DNA from: Stenotrophomonas maltophilia
GTDB lineage: Bacteria; Pseudomonadota; Gammaproteobacteria; Xanthomonadales; Xanthomonadaceae
Direction: 5' to 3'
Assembly (NCBI RefSeq): GCF_002799155.1
Contig: NZ_NERD01000002.1
Location: forward strand, 4,016,501 to 4,080,500
DNA length: 64,000 nt
Position numbers and translations under genes: made by a program. The notes under the pieces were generated by a model. It saw only the letters and a list, made by a program, of their open reading frames with translations, ran no database searches and had not been told where the DNA came from. Below, in pieces: positions 53,508 to 62,615 of the stretch (position 1 is its first letter; every line of letters begins with the position of its first letter).

Positions 53508-54128
53508 TCAGATCGTGCCGCGGGTCTTGCCGATCCACGGCCGGTAGAACTCGCGGATGGCGGCCATGTCGGCCGCGTCGTCGCCGCTCGGCGTGAACAG
53601 CGGGCCGATGCCGATGGTCTTTTCCGGATAGTGGAAATACGCAGCCAGGATCGGCACGTCGGCCATCCGGGCGATCTTCAGGAAGCCGGCCTTCCAGTCC
53701 TTCACCGCCTTGCGGGTGCCCTCGGGCGTGATGGCGAACCACATCTTCTCGTTGTTGCGCAGCAGGTCCACGGCCTGGCCGACGGTGCCCTGCGGCGAGC
53801 TGCGATCCAATGGGATCACGCCCAGCTTGTGCAGCAGCGGGCCCAGCGGCCACCAGAACAGCGAGGCCTTGCCCAGCACCTTCACCTTCATGCCCAGCGC
53901 GATCTTGGCCGCCATGCCCCACAGGCCATCCCAGTTGGACGAGTGCGGCGCGATGATGAAGACCAGCCGGGGGATGTCAGGCAGGGTACCGGTCACCTTC
54001 CAGCCACCCATGCGCAGGGTGCAGCGCGCCAGCCAGCGCAGGAAGGCGTTGGGTTTGACCTGCGGCATCTGCGGCGGCACGGCCGGCAGCAACGAAGTCG
54101 GGTTGTTCAAGCAATCACTCCCAGTCAC
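53508..54128 (-). CDS. PlsC-like acyltransferase
   Basis: A 206-residue 1-acyl-glycerol-3-phosphate-acyltransferase-family protein. The catalytic H-x-x-x-x-D block is A-P-H-S-S-N-W-D-G (near 63), then I-P-L-D-R and T-P-E-G-T-R (near 139). These small members with H-S-S-N-W-D transfer acyl chains to lysolipids or similar molecules at the inner membrane. It overlaps the arfB gene by 14 bp; a shorter start at M-P-Q-V-K-P would remove the overlap. Confidence 0.85.
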   Translation of the reverse strand: MTGSDCLNNPTSLLPAVPPQMPQVKPNAFLRWLARCTLRMGGWKVTGTLPDIPRLVFIIAPHSSNWDGLWGMAAKIALGMKVKVLGKASLFWWPLGPLLHKLGVIPLDRSSPQGTVGQAVDLLRNNEKMWFAITPEGTRKAVKDWKAGFLKIARMADVPILAAYFHYPEKTIGIGPLFTPSGDDAADMAAIREFYRPWIGKTRGTI

Positions 54129-54546
54129 GTGATGAGCGCCCGCGCTTGATCTGCGCGCGCCCGCGTTTGGCGTCCAGACGACGCAGTTTCGACCCGAGGG
54201 TCGGCTTGGTGGCCTTGCGCGGCTTTGGCACGCTCAGCCCGGCCTGGATGAAGGCCGCCAGCCGCTCGCGCGCATCCTCGCGATTGCGATCCTGGGTGCG
54301 GAAACGTTGCGCGTCGATGACCAGCACGCCTTCGCCGGTCATGCGCCGGTCACGCCGCGCCAGCAGGCGCGCGCGCAACGGTTCGGGCAACGAGGGCGAG
54401 TTGGCCACATCGAAACGCAGTTCCACCGCAGTGGAGACCTTGTTGACGTTCTGGCCACCGGCGCCGCTGGCACGCACGAACCGCTCGACGATCTCGCCGT
54501 CGGGGATTTCAAGCTGCGCGCTGATGGTGACCGGTCCACTGCCCAT
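54115..54546 (-). CDS. arfB: Alternative ribosome-rescue factor ArfB (peptidyl-tRNA hydrolase)
   Basis: A 143-residue YaeJ/ICT1-type release factor. The catalytic G-G-Q is in S-G-A-G-G-Q-N-V-N-K-V-S-T (near 29-31), and the C-terminal basic tail that enters the empty mRNA channel is present (K-P-R-K-A-T-K-P-T, R-R-L-D-A-K-R-G-R-A-Q-I-K-R-G-R). It releases peptides from ribosomes stalled without a stop codon. Two minus-strand genes overlap at 54115-54128. Confidence 0.93.
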   Translation of the reverse strand: MGSGPVTISAQLEIPDGEIVERFVRASGAGGQNVNKVSTAVELRFDVANSPSLPEPLRARLLARRDRRMTGEGVLVIDAQRFRTQDRNREDARERLAAFIQAGLSVPKPRKATKPTLGSKLRRLDAKRGRAQIKRGRSSRDWE

Positions 54547-54680
54547 CCGCGCATTGTAGCGGCAGGCACGCGGTGGAGTGCGGCATCGCGCCCCGTATGC
54601 CGCCGATCAGGTACCGAACACGCCGCCTTCGCCTTGGCTGCAGGTATGCTGGCCGTCCCATGTACCGCAGGAAGCCCCGC

Positions 54681-55208
54681 ATGACCCGCCTCGCACCCGC
54701 CCTGCCGTCCCTGCTGCGCCGCGCCGCCCTGCTGCTGGTGCTGGCCGTGGCCAGCGTTCCGGCCCTGGCCGCCCCGCCGACCGACGGCGACATCAACCGC
54801 CTGCTGTCGGCCTCGCGGGCGCAGAGCATGATCGACACCATGGTGCCGCAGATCGAAGCCATGCAGCAGCAGCAGTTCCAGCAGGTGGCCGCGCAGCGCC
54901 AGCTCAATGCGCAGCAGCAGGAACAGCTGAAGCGGATCCAGGCCCGGACCAGCCAGACCCTGCGCCAGGCAATGTCGTGGCAGCAGCTGCGGCCGATGTA
55001 CGTGGACCTGTACAAGAAGACGTTCAGCAAGGAAGACGTGCTGGCGATGGCCGAGTTCTACGAGAGCCCGGCGGGCCAGAGCCTGCTGGACAAGAGCCCG
55101 GCGCTGATGCAGAACGTGGTGGTGGCGATCCAGGCACGCATGCAGCCGCTGTTTGCAGACCTGCAGAAAGACCTGGAAGCGATCGTCAACGAGCCTGAAA
55201 AGAAGTGA
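54681..55208 (+). CDS. DUF2059 periplasmic protein
   Basis: A 175-residue protein with a signal peptide (R-R-A-A-L-L-L-V-L-A-V-A-S-V-P-A-L-A-A) and the DUF2059 pattern: paired helices, a Gln-rich stretch (Q-Q-Q-Q-F-Q-Q-V-A) and Y-x-x-x-F-S-K-E-D-V-L-A-M-A-E-F-Y-E-S-P-A-G-Q-S-L. Function of the family is not known. ATG 54681 has AGGAAG at the right distance; the Met at 54660 would lengthen it by seven residues. Confidence 0.85.
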   Translation: MTRLAPALPSLLRRAALLLVLAVASVPALAAPPTDGDINRLLSASRAQSMIDTMVPQIEAMQQQQFQQVAAQRQLNAQQQEQLKRIQARTSQTLRQAMSWQQLRPMYVDLYKKTFSKEDVLAMAEFYESPAGQSLLDKSPALMQNVVVAIQARMQPLFADLQKDLEAIVNEPEKK

Positions 55209-55283
55209 GGTCGTGCCAGCCGCTGGCCGGCTCCCCGGTACGCCTGGGATCGTGCAGCTGCCGGCCAACGGCCAGCACGGCCG
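55209..55283. repeat. Degenerate REP pair between convergent genes
   Basis: GTGCCAGCCGCTGGCCGGCTCC and GCAGCTGCCGGCCAACGGCCAGCACGG are imperfect versions of the TGCCGGCC REP stem. Nothing else is visible in this 75-bp gap. Confidence 0.55.
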
Positions 55284-56027
55284 TCAGGCCTGTTCCACCT
55301 GCCAGCCGAACAGGTCCAGCGCCTTCTGGAATTCGCGGTCCAGCGGCGCACTGACGTCCACGTTGCCGCCCTCCGGATGCGGAAAGCGCAGCCGCTCGGC
55401 GTGCAGCAGCATGCGATGCACGCCCTGCATGCGGAAGATGCGGTTGTGGCGCCCATCACCGTGGCTGGTGTCGCCGATCATATGGTGCGAGAGATGCTTG
55501 AGGTGCCGGCGGATCTGCCGGAAACGCCCGGTCTGCGGCTGGCAGCGCAGCAACGCGTAACGTGAGCTGGCGAATTCGCCCACCGGCACCGACAGTTCGC
55601 CGGTGGCCAGGCGCTGGAAATCGGTGATCGCCGGCTTCTTCACCGGCTTGCCCGGCCCACCGTCCAGATCATGGTCCACCTGCCAGGCGAGTTCGGCCGG
55701 CCAGCCCCGGCAGACGGTCAGGTAGTCCTTGGCCACTTCACCGCCCATCAACGCCTTGCCCAGCGCACTGGCGGTCTCGCGGTCGAAGGCCAGCAGCAGG
55801 CAGCCACTGGTGGCGCGGTCCAGGCGGTGCACCAGGAAGATCGGCCGCCCCAGCTGCTCGCGCAGGCGGTCGGCCAGGAAATCATCCTCGCCACGGGCCA
55901 GCTTGCTGTCGTGGACCATCAGCCCGGCCGGCTTGTTGACCACGGCCAGGCGCGCATCCAGATGCAGCAGCTGCAGGGGCGCGGTTTCGGTCTCGACCGC
56001 GGCGAGGGTGTCAGGTTCGGTACTCAC
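55284..56027 (-). CDS. RNA pseudouridine synthase (TruC-like)
   Basis: A 247-residue RluA-family pseudouridine synthase. The catalytic Asp is in V-H-R-L-D-R-A-T-S-G-C (near 71), preceded by V-V-N-K-P-A-G-L-M-V-H and followed by T-G-R-F-R-Q-I-R-R-H-L-K-H-L. Length and the Q-I-R-R-H-L-K motif favour TruC, which modifies U65 of tRNA; RluC/D would carry an S4 domain, absent here. Near the end of the gene the G-D-T-S-H-G-D-G-R-H-N motif fits. Confidence 0.88.
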   Translation of the reverse strand: MSTEPDTLAAVETETAPLQLLHLDARLAVVNKPAGLMVHDSKLARGEDDFLADRLREQLGRPIFLVHRLDRATSGCLLLAFDRETASALGKALMGGEVAKDYLTVCRGWPAELAWQVDHDLDGGPGKPVKKPAITDFQRLATGELSVPVGEFASSRYALLRCQPQTGRFRQIRRHLKHLSHHMIGDTSHGDGRHNRIFRMQGVHRMLLHAERLRFPHPEGGNVDVSAPLDREFQKALDLFGWQVEQA

Positions 56028-56053
56028 CGCGGGATTATACGGGCGGCCTGTAT

Positions 56054-56094
56054 GGGGTCAGATCCCTTTTCCGCAGGAAAAGGGATCTGACCCC
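56054..56094. repeat. GGGGTC-bounded hairpin, copy 7
   Basis: GGGGTCAGATCCCTTTTCC against GGAAAAGGGATCTGACCCC with a GCA loop: perfect arms of 19 bp. It lies between two minus-strand genes (methyltransferase stop at 56115). Confidence 0.9.
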
Positions 56095-56114
56095 GGGTTT
56101 GTGGCACGCGGCAG

Positions 56115-56702
56115 TCAGGCGTTGCGCACGGCCAGCAGCTCGCCGTTGCCCACCGGCACCAGGCTGGTGCCGAAGTCCTGATCGGCATCCAGCAGCGTGC
56201 GCAGCGGCGCCATCTGCTCGGCATGCGAGAGGGCGTTGTCCACCACCAGCAGGCCCCCCGGACGCAGCACGCGGCGCAGCTGCGGCCACCAGCCGGCGTA
56301 CTGTTCGCGGTCCGAATCGAGGAACAGCAGATCGATGCTGGCATCAGCGGCCTGCGCCAACCAGAGCCCGGCATCGCGCTGCACCAGCGTGATGTGCGCG
56401 GCTAGTCCGCTGCGCGCGAACGTTGCCCGCGCCATCGCCACCTTGTCGTCAGCAGATTCCAGCGTGGTCACGTGGCCATCGATGGCGGCGGCCGCTTCGG
56501 CCAGCCACAGCGTGGAGTAGCCATTGGAGGTGCCGATCTCCAGCACGCGCCGCGCCTGCCCGAAACGCACCAGCACCGACAGGAATTCACCGGTATCCGG
56601 CGTGATGTTGAGCATGCGGCGGCCCCGCTCGGTTTCACGCCCGTCGTTTTCGGCGCCGAAACGCGCCAGTTCGTCCTTCAATTCCGAAAGCCGCATCGTC
56701 AT
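56115..56702 (-). CDS. Class I SAM-dependent O-methyltransferase
   Basis: A 195-residue methyltransferase of the catechol/caffeoyl-CoA O-methyltransferase type. SAM motif V-L-E-I-G-T-S-N-G-Y-S-T-L-W-L-A (near 58), acidic loop L-E-S-A-D-D, and metal-site D-L-L-F-L-D-S-D-R with V-V-D-N-A. Substrate unknown. The ATG at 56702 is chosen for the AAGAAG before it; further Mets lie up to 56756 without ribosome-binding sites. Confidence 0.85.
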   Translation of the reverse strand: MTMRLSELKDELARFGAENDGRETERGRRMLNITPDTGEFLSVLVRFGQARRVLEIGTSNGYSTLWLAEAAAAIDGHVTTLESADDKVAMARATFARSGLAAHITLVQRDAGLWLAQAADASIDLLFLDSDREQYAGWWPQLRRVLRPGGLLVVDNALSHAEQMAPLRTLLDADQDFGTSLVPVGNGELLAVRNA

Positions 56703-56867
56703 CGCTTCTTTCATCTGCCGCAGCATGGGTGAGCATTGTGACCTGCCTGCCCACATTTCGTATTCCTCCTAGCCCTGCGCCGCGTTCACATTGCGATAGT
56801 TCCCGCCTTCTTCGCGCGGGTCGGTCCACCTGCCCGCGGCCCTCTTGGTTTGCGCAAGGACACGGCC

Positions 56868-57479
56868 ATGGTTCTCGACATTCTGGCAATCGGCGCCCAC
56901 CCCGACGACATCGAGCTCGGTTGCGGTGGCAGCCTGGCCAAGCTCGCCCGCGCCGGCGCGCGCGTCCACGCGTTGGTGCTCAGCCGCGGCGGCCGGGGCT
57001 GCCATGCCGGCGTCGATCGCAGTGACGAATCGCACCGCGCGCTGCGCCGCCTCGGCGTCACCCAGGTGATCCAGCAGGATTTTCCGGACACCGGTTTTCC
57101 CGCCTGCGGCAACGACATCGTCGCAGCGATCGAGCAGGCCTGCGCCCTGATCACGCCACATCGCGTCTACACGATGTGTGGTGAGGATCATCACCAGGAC
57201 CATCGCACCGTCCACGAAGCGTCGATCATCGCCTGCCGCAGTATCCCGCAGATCCTCTGCTACGAGAGCCCCAGCACCCTGCCGCAGTTCGCGCCGCAGG
57301 TGTTCGAGGACATCAGCGCACAGCTGGAGCTGAAGATCCGTGCACTGCGTGAGCATGCCAGCCAGGGCGATCGCCACTACATGCAGGAAAGCCACCTGCG
57401 CTGCCATGCGCAGTTCCGCGGCCAGCAGATCGGCATCGGCCCCAGCGAGGGCTTCCAGCCCTACCGGTTGGTGCTGTGA
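56868..57479 (+). CDS. PIG-L family N-acetylglucosamine deacetylase (YaiS-like)
   Basis: A 203-residue PIG-L/LmbE zinc deacetylase. The N terminus has the G-A-H-P-D-D-I-E-L-G-C-G-G motif (catalytic Asp and zinc His and Asp near residues 10-13), and D-H-H-Q-D-H-R-T-V-H (near 106) supplies the third ligand. It likely removes acetyl from an N-acetyl sugar. AAGGA before the ATG. Its TGA overlaps the ATG of the glycosyltransferase (TGATG), starting a tight four-gene operon like E. coli yaiS-yaiP-yaiX-yaiO. Confidence 0.9.
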   Translation: MVLDILAIGAHPDDIELGCGGSLAKLARAGARVHALVLSRGGRGCHAGVDRSDESHRALRRLGVTQVIQQDFPDTGFPACGNDIVAAIEQACALITPHRVYTMCGEDHHQDHRTVHEASIIACRSIPQILCYESPSTLPQFAPQVFEDISAQLELKIRALREHASQGDRHYMQESHLRCHAQFRGQQIGIGPSEGFQPYRLVL

Positions 57480-58618
57480 TGAAGACGCTGCTGTTCCTGG
57501 CCATGTGTGCCTTCATCCTGGTGCGGGTGTGCATGCAGGCCTCGCGTCGACCCAGCACGCGCCTGTACAGCATCGATGCGATCGTGCCGGCCTACAACGA
57601 GGCCCCCTGCCTGGAGCGCTCGCTGACCAGCCTGCTGCAGAACCCATACGTGGCGCGGGTGATCTGCGTCAACGATGGCTCCACCGACAACACGGCCCAG
57701 GTGCTCGATGCACTGCAGGCGCGCTGGCCCGAGCGCCTGGTGGCGGTCCACCAGGCCAACACCGGCAAGGGGGGCGCGCTGATGCATGGCCTGCGGCACG
57801 CCAGCGCCGAGCAGGTGTTCCTGACCGACGCCGACACCCACATCGATCCGCACGGCCATGGCCTGGGCCACCTGCTGGAGGAGATCGAACGCGGCGCCGA
57901 TGCCGTCGGTGGCGTGCCGTCGTCCAGCCTGCAGGGTGCGGGCTTCCTGCCGCATGTGCGCGCCAGCCTGAAGCTGCCGATGATCGTCATCAAGCGCAGC
58001 TTCCAGCAGTGGCTGGGCGGTGCACCGTTCATCGTCTCAGGCTCGTGTGGCCTGTTCCGTACCTCGGTGCTGCGCAAGGTCGGCTTCTCCGACCGCACGC
58101 GTGTGGAAGACCTGGACATGTCCTGGTCGCTGGTCGCGCAGGGCTACCGTGTCCGCCAGAGCGTGCGCTGCGTGGTCTACCCGCAGGAATGCAACACGCT
58201 GGTGGAAGAATGGCGGCGCTGGCGACGCTGGATCGTCGGCTATGCGGTGTGCATGCGCCTGCATCGCGGCCTGCTGCTGACTCGCTTCGGCTTCTTCAGC
58301 ATCCTGCCGATGATGGTGCTCGCCCTCGCCGGCATCGTGATGTCGTTGCAGGTCTGGTTCGGCGCGGTCCTGCTGCATGGGCCTGGCGGCCTTGCCCTGT
58401 CGCTGATGCCGGTGTTCTGGATCGGCATCGTCATGTTGCTGGCGGTGATCAGTGCGATCCACCATCGTCGCGCATGGCTGGTGCCGGCCGCCGCGTTCTC
58501 GATGCTGTATGTGCTGCTCGCCTACGCGATCTGGCTGATGCACGGCCTGGCCGGGCTGTTCACCGGCCGCGAACCGGCGCGCGACAAACCGACCAGGTAT
58601 CCGCATGTGGTGGAATGA
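57479..58618 (+). CDS. Membrane glycosyltransferase, family 2 (YaiP-like)
   Basis: A 379-residue GT2 enzyme. One N-terminal helix, then the GT-A domain: I-V-P-A-Y-N-E-A-P, N-D-G-S-T-D-N-T, the metal D-x-D in F-L-T-D-A-D-T-H, E-D-L-D-M-S-W for the catalytic acid, and W-R-R-W-R-R-W in place of the processive Q-x-x-R-W; three to four helices at the C terminus. This fits a polymerising or chain-extending transferase using a nucleotide sugar. It overlaps the deacetylase gene by one base and the acyltransferase gene by 14 bp. Confidence 0.9.
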   Translation: MKTLLFLAMCAFILVRVCMQASRRPSTRLYSIDAIVPAYNEAPCLERSLTSLLQNPYVARVICVNDGSTDNTAQVLDALQARWPERLVAVHQANTGKGGALMHGLRHASAEQVFLTDADTHIDPHGHGLGHLLEEIERGADAVGGVPSSSLQGAGFLPHVRASLKLPMIVIKRSFQQWLGGAPFIVSGSCGLFRTSVLRKVGFSDRTRVEDLDMSWSLVAQGYRVRQSVRCVVYPQECNTLVEEWRRWRRWIVGYAVCMRLHRGLLLTRFGFFSILPMMVLALAGIVMSLQVWFGAVLLHGPGGLALSLMPVFWIGIVMLLAVISAIHHRRAWLVPAAAFSMLYVLLAYAIWLMHGLAGLFTGREPARDKPTRYPHVVE

Positions 58619-59210
58619 CCTCGCCACCATGGCCGATGGGCTTTCGGCGCTGGCACCCCACGCCGATTCCAGCGCACAGGTTTCGCCACGCGCGACGGTG
58701 CAGGGCCACGTGCGGATCGGTGCCGGCAGCCGCATCTGCGACGGCGCCCAGCTGCAGGGGCCGGTATCGATCGGTCGCGACTGCCTGATCGGCAACAACG
58801 TGCTGCTGCGCGGCCCATTGCGCATCGGTGATGGTGTGCGCATCGGCTTTGCCAGTGAACTGAAGAACGCACTGATCGGTGACGGCGTCTGCATTGGTCC
58901 GCAGTGCTTCATCGCCGACAGCCGCATCGACGCCCGCGCCTACCTGGGTGCGCTGGTGCGCACCAGCAACCATCGCCTGGATGGCGCGACGGTCGCCGTC
59001 CACATCGGCGACACCGTCATCGACAGCCAGCGCGACAAGCTCGGCGCCTGGATCGGTGAAGGCGCCGCGCTGGGTGTCGGCGTGATCGTCCTGCCGGGTC
59101 GTATCGTCGCGCCGGGCAGCCAGTTCGGCCCGCGCATCACCGTGGAACGAAACCTGCCACCCGGTCGCTACCGGCTGCTGCAGTCGCTGCATTCCCAACC
59201 CCTGGAGTAA
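58605..59210 (+). CDS. Hexapeptide-repeat acyltransferase (YaiX-like)
   Basis: A 201-residue left-handed beta-helix protein made almost wholly of [LIV]-G-x-x-x-x repeats (V-R-I-G-A-G-S-R-I-C-D-G-A, I-G-R-D-C-L-I-G-N-N). The S-N-H-R-L-D segment near 120 gives a candidate catalytic His. Such proteins O- or N-acylate sugars. In E. coli K-12 the corresponding yaiX is disrupted by an insertion; here it is intact. It overlaps the upstream gene by 14 bp and ends 4 bp before the outer-membrane gene. Confidence 0.85.
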   Translation: MWWNDLATMADGLSALAPHADSSAQVSPRATVQGHVRIGAGSRICDGAQLQGPVSIGRDCLIGNNVLLRGPLRIGDGVRIGFASELKNALIGDGVCIGPQCFIADSRIDARAYLGALVRTSNHRLDGATVAVHIGDTVIDSQRDKLGAWIGEGAALGVGVIVLPGRIVAPGSQFGPRITVERNLPPGRYRLLQSLHSQPLE

Positions 59211-59214
59211 CCCC

Positions 59215-60000
59215 ATGCGATTGATCCTCCGTGGCGCGCTGCCGTGCGCCCTGCTGCTGGCTGTGTCCAGCGCCCACGCCGGCATCGACCGGATCTCGGT
59301 GCAGCTGGACCATGCCGACTACACCGCCGGCTTCGGCAAGCGCGATGTACGGACCGTGGACCTGGCCGGCCGCAGCGGCGACAGCCGCTGGCACCTGGGC
59401 CTGGCCCATGGCGAACGCGACTACGGCAGCAAGCGCTTCGGCGGCAACCGCGTGCAGGGCTCGCTGCACCAGCGCTGGAACCCGCGCCTGTCCACCCGCA
59501 CTGCCTTCACGGCGTCCAACGATGACCCGGTGTTCGTCAACCGCCAGATCAACCAGGACGTCCAGTGGAAGGTGGCACCGCAGACCGTGCTGAGCGTGGG
59601 CGGCAAGTACGCCCAGTACCATGCCGGCGCGTACGTGAGCGGCTGGTCGGTGGGCGCAGCGCATTACTTCCCGCGCGTGACCGCCTCTATGCGCCACGAG
59701 CGGCATCGCCAGTCCAATGGCCCCGATGGCCATGGCACCACGCTGTCACTGCGCCTGAAGGATGGGCAAGGCCGTGGTTCGACCCAGCTGTGGCTGGGCA
59801 GCGGCACCTCCGGCTATACCGCCGACTCCGACCCGCTGCTGCTGCGCGAGCACGATGCACGTCGCGCTTTCCTGCGCCGCAGCCAGCCGCTGGGCGAGCA
59901 TCTGGTGCTGGACATGGGCATCGGCAAGACCTGGCACAAGACACGCCTGGACCGCTTCCAGAGCGTGCAGTCGCACCTGGGCCTGGGCTACCACTGGTAG
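59215..60000 (+). CDS. YaiO-like outer-membrane beta-barrel protein
   Basis: A 261-residue protein with a signal peptide (C-A-L-L-L-A-V-S-S-A-H-A-G). The mature part is a series of amphipathic beta-strands with aromatic ends (R-W-H-L-G-L-A-H-G-E-R-D-Y, S-V-G-A-A-H-Y-F) and ends G-L-G-Y-H-W, the terminal aromatic of an outer-membrane barrel. This matches YaiO-type barrels. As the last gene of the cluster, it may export or display the sugar polymer made by the upstream enzymes. Confidence 0.8.
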   Translation: MRLILRGALPCALLLAVSSAHAGIDRISVQLDHADYTAGFGKRDVRTVDLAGRSGDSRWHLGLAHGERDYGSKRFGGNRVQGSLHQRWNPRLSTRTAFTASNDDPVFVNRQINQDVQWKVAPQTVLSVGGKYAQYHAGAYVSGWSVGAAHYFPRVTASMRHERHRQSNGPDGHGTTLSLRLKDGQGRGSTQLWLGSGTSGYTADSDPLLLREHDARRAFLRRSQPLGEHLVLDMGIGKTWHKTRLDRFQSVQSHLGLGYHW

Positions 60001-60010
60001 ATCCGCGATC

Positions 60011-60037
60011 GGTCGGCAGCGTGCGTCGCCGCCGACC
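60011..60037. terminator. Hairpin between yaiO-like gene and ubiB
   Basis: GGTCGGC-N13-GCCGACC, a 7-bp stem between convergent genes. There is no T-run, so termination is only likely. Confidence 0.4.
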
Positions 60038-60052
60038 CTCGACCAACCGGGA

Positions 60053-61708
60053 TCAGCGCCACCACGCGCGCGCCAGCGCCAGCACGCCGACGGCACCGGA
60101 CACCCAGCTCCACATCGGCAGGTCGCCCCAGTACCAACCCGGCGGCTGCAGCACGTACATCAACGCGGCGATGGCCAGCAGGCCGACGCCGGTGATCGCA
60201 CCCACCGCGTGCTTCTGCAGGCGCTGCACGCTGGCATCGAGCGCGACCAGATCGCGCGAGCGCATCGCCAGCTCATGGCGGCCCTCCACCTGCTGGGTCA
60301 GCCAGGCGTGCACCAGGCGCGGCATGTCCGGCGCATGGGTCATGATCTCCGGCAGGCGCTTGCCGATCTCGCGCACCACCCGCCGCGGGCTGTAGCGTTC
60401 GCGCAGGATCCTGGCCAGCACTGGCTTGGCCACCGCCCAGATGTCGATCTGCGGATCCAGCTGGCGGCCGACACCCTCGATGTTCAGCAGGGTCTTCTGC
60501 AGCAGGATCAGCTGCGGCTGCAGGGTCAGCTGGTAGCGCTGCGCCACGCGGAACAGCTTCATCAATACTTCGGCCAGCGAGATCTGCGACAGCGGACGGG
60601 TGAAGTACGGCTCGCACACCGAACGCACCGCCGCTTCCAGGTCATCGATGCGTACATTGTCCGGCATCCAGCGCGCCTGCACGTGCAGTTCGGCGATGCG
60701 GCGGTAGTCGCGGTTGAAGATGGCCATGAAGTTCTCGGCCAGGTAGTACTGATCTTCCTGCGACAGCTGGCCCATGATGCCGAAGTCCAGCGCGATGAAG
60801 CGCGGATTGGCACGGCGCGACGGATCGGTGTCGACCCAGATGTTGCCGGCGTGCGCATCGGCATGGAAGAAGTTGTCGCGGAACACCTGGGTGTAGAACA
60901 CCCGCACGCCCTTGGCGGCCAGCGCCTTGCGGTCGATGCCGGCCTTGTCCAGTGCGGTGATGTCGTCGGACGGAATGCCCCACACGCGCTCCAGGGTCAG
61001 CGCGCGCTCGGCGGTATGGCTCCAGATCACTTCCGGCACGTACAGGTCGTCGCTGTTTTCCCAGAGGCGGCGCAGCACGCTGGCATTGGCGCCTTCGCGC
61101 TGCAGGTCCAGCTCGGCGGCCAGGGTGTTCTCGACTTCGGCCACCACTTCGCGCGGGCGGATCTTGTCGGCACGCGGGTGGGTGCGCTCGACCAGGGCGG
61201 CCAGCGAGTTGAGCAACGCGATGTCGGCGTCGATCTGCTTCTCGATGCCCGGGCGCAGCACCTTGACCACCACCTGGCGGCCATCGGCCAGCGTGGCCGC
61301 ATGCACCTGCGCGATCGAGGCCGAGGCCAGCGGTTCGGTATCGAAGCTGGCGAACGCCTCGCTGACCGGCAGGCCAAGTGCTTCCTCGACGATGCGGCGC
61401 GCGGTATCGCCGTCGAACGGCTTGACCCGGTCCTGCAGCAGGGTCAGTTCGTTGGCCACGTCCGGCGGCACCAGGTCGCGGCGGGTGGACAGGATCTGGC
61501 CGAACTTGACGAAGATCGGGCCGAGATCCTGCAGCGCCAGGCGCAGGCGGGCGCCGCGCGACTGCGACGCGATGCTGGCCGAGGCACGCGGTACGAACGG
61601 CTTGGCCAGCCGCAGCCAGCGCTCGGCCGGCGTGCCCTGCAGCAGGTCGTCGAGGCGGTAGCGCAGGATCACCCGGCCGATGCGGCTGGCCCGCAGCACG
61701 GCCTTCAT
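60053..61708 (-). CDS. ubiB: Ubiquinone biosynthesis kinase-like protein UbiB
   Basis: A 551-residue ABC1/ADCK-type atypical kinase needed for ubiquinone synthesis. K-x-G-Q motif [11 protein letters not shown], the Ala-rich nucleotide loop [41 protein letters not shown] and A-L-D-F-G-I-M-G are all present, with two hydrophobic helices at the C terminus (near 500-550) that anchor it. Its ATG overlaps the ubiJ stop (ATGA). Confidence 0.95.
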   Translation of the reverse strand: MKAVLRASRIGRVILRYRLDDLLQGTPAERWLRLAKPFVPRASASIASQSRGARLRLALQDLGPIFVKFGQILSTRRDLVPPDVANELTLLQDRVKPFDGDTARRIVEEALGLPVSEAFASFDTEPLASASIAQVHAATLADGRQVVVKVLRPGIEKQIDADIALLNSLAALVERTHPRADKIRPREVVAEVENTLAAELDLQREGANASVLRRLWENSDDLYVPEVIWSHTAERALTLERVWGIPSDDITALDKAGIDRKALAAKGVRVFYTQVFRDNFFHADAHAGNIWVDTDPSRRANPRFIALDFGIMGQLSQEDQYYLAENFMAIFNRDYRRIAELHVQARWMPDNVRIDDLEAAVRSVCEPYFTRPLSQISLAEVLMKLFRVAQRYQLTLQPQLILLQKTLLNIEGVGRQLDPQIDIWAVAKPVLARILRERYSPRRVVREIGKRLPEIMTHAPDMPRLVHAWLTQQVEGRHELAMRSRDLVALDASVQRLQKHAVGAITGVGLLAIAALMYVLQPPGWYWGDLPMWSWVSGAVGVLALARAWWR

Positions 61709-62340
61709 GCGGCACCCCGCAGGCGCTGCACGCGCGCGCCGAGACGCTCGACATCGTCACGCAGCACGTCCACATCATCGTGGAAGGCATCCAGTTCGGC
61801 GCGTGGCACCACGTCGCGTGATTCCTCGGTGATGAATTCGGCGGCGCTGTGGGCCAGATCGACCGCACCCTGGCGCGCATGCTGCAGGGCGCTGCGCAGG
61901 GTGTTGGCCACCTGCACGCCCAGCACTTCACCGAATACGCTGACGAACGGCTGCTGCCAGTCTGGATCGAAGCCCTTGGCCAGCTGCTGCAGGCGGCGCG
62001 CGAGTTCGGCGTCGCCGGCCACGCGTACGCGGCCCTTGACGTTGTTGTCACCGCGCCGAGCATTGGCCAGCAGCGGCAGCTGCGCCAGCACCCCGGCCAG
62101 GCTGCTGCGCACGGCCAGGTCGGCTTCCTGCGCATCCACCGGGCCGACCCGCAGCTGGTCGCCGTCGACGCTGATGCGCATCGCCAGCGACGGCGCTTCC
62201 AGGGTCAGGTCGATGTGCCGGCCATCGAGGCTGGCCAGTGCATGGCGGGTATCCGGATCCAGCGCCAGCGCGCGGTTCAGGGCGATCTGCAGGGCGCGGC
62301 CAGCGACCGGCTTGAGGGACTTGAGCAGGGAAAGAGCCAT
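61705..62340 (-). CDS. ubiJ: Ubiquinone biosynthesis accessory factor UbiJ
   Basis: A 211-residue SCP2-fold lipid-binding protein that holds hydrophobic intermediates in the Ubi complex. The SCP2 region is residues about 20-130; the rest is a helical, charged tail with a leucine-rich C terminus ([18 protein letters not shown]) that could form a coiled coil. It overlaps ubiB by 4 bp. ubiE, the usual third gene of the E. coli operon, is not here. Confidence 0.9.
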   Translation of the reverse strand: MALSLLKSLKPVAGRALQIALNRALALDPDTRHALASLDGRHIDLTLEAPSLAMRISVDGDQLRVGPVDAQEADLAVRSSLAGVLAQLPLLANARRGDNNVKGRVRVAGDAELARRLQQLAKGFDPDWQQPFVSVFGEVLGVQVANTLRSALQHARQGAVDLAHSAAEFITEESRDVVPRAELDAFHDDVDVLRDDVERLGARVQRLRGAA

Positions 62341-62378
62341 GTGCGCATTCTACCTGCGTGGGTGGGGGGCTTGGGCCG

Positions 62379-62528
62379 GGCGGCCGCCCGGCACCCGCAG
62401 AGGCAACGGCAACGGCAACGGCAACAGCCGAAGCAACAGCAACAGCGGGCATTCCGTGGATAGGCGGGAGGGGGCCGGTGGCGGGTGTCGACCTTGGTCG
62501 ACACGCTAGATCCACGCCATGCGTGGAT
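62379..62528. repeat. Composite intergenic repeat element, copy 3 (with GGCAAC tandem repeat)
   Basis: A shortened copy upstream of ddl. Four perfect GGCAAC units (62402-62425) lead into AGCCGAAGCAACAGCAAC; then GGCATTCCGTGGATAGGCGGG, the hairpin GTGTCGACC-TT-GGTCGACAC (62485-62504) and ATCCACGC-CAT-GCGTGGAT (62510-62528). Compared with copy 1, the GGGGACGCCGTGAA block is missing. Confidence 0.75.
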
Positions 62529-62615
62529 GGATTTCTGGTTCATCTGTGCCTCACGCGGGGGGCCGATGAAGGTTCATGCTATGAGGCCACGCAACGCACA
62601 GGACACCGCAGCACC

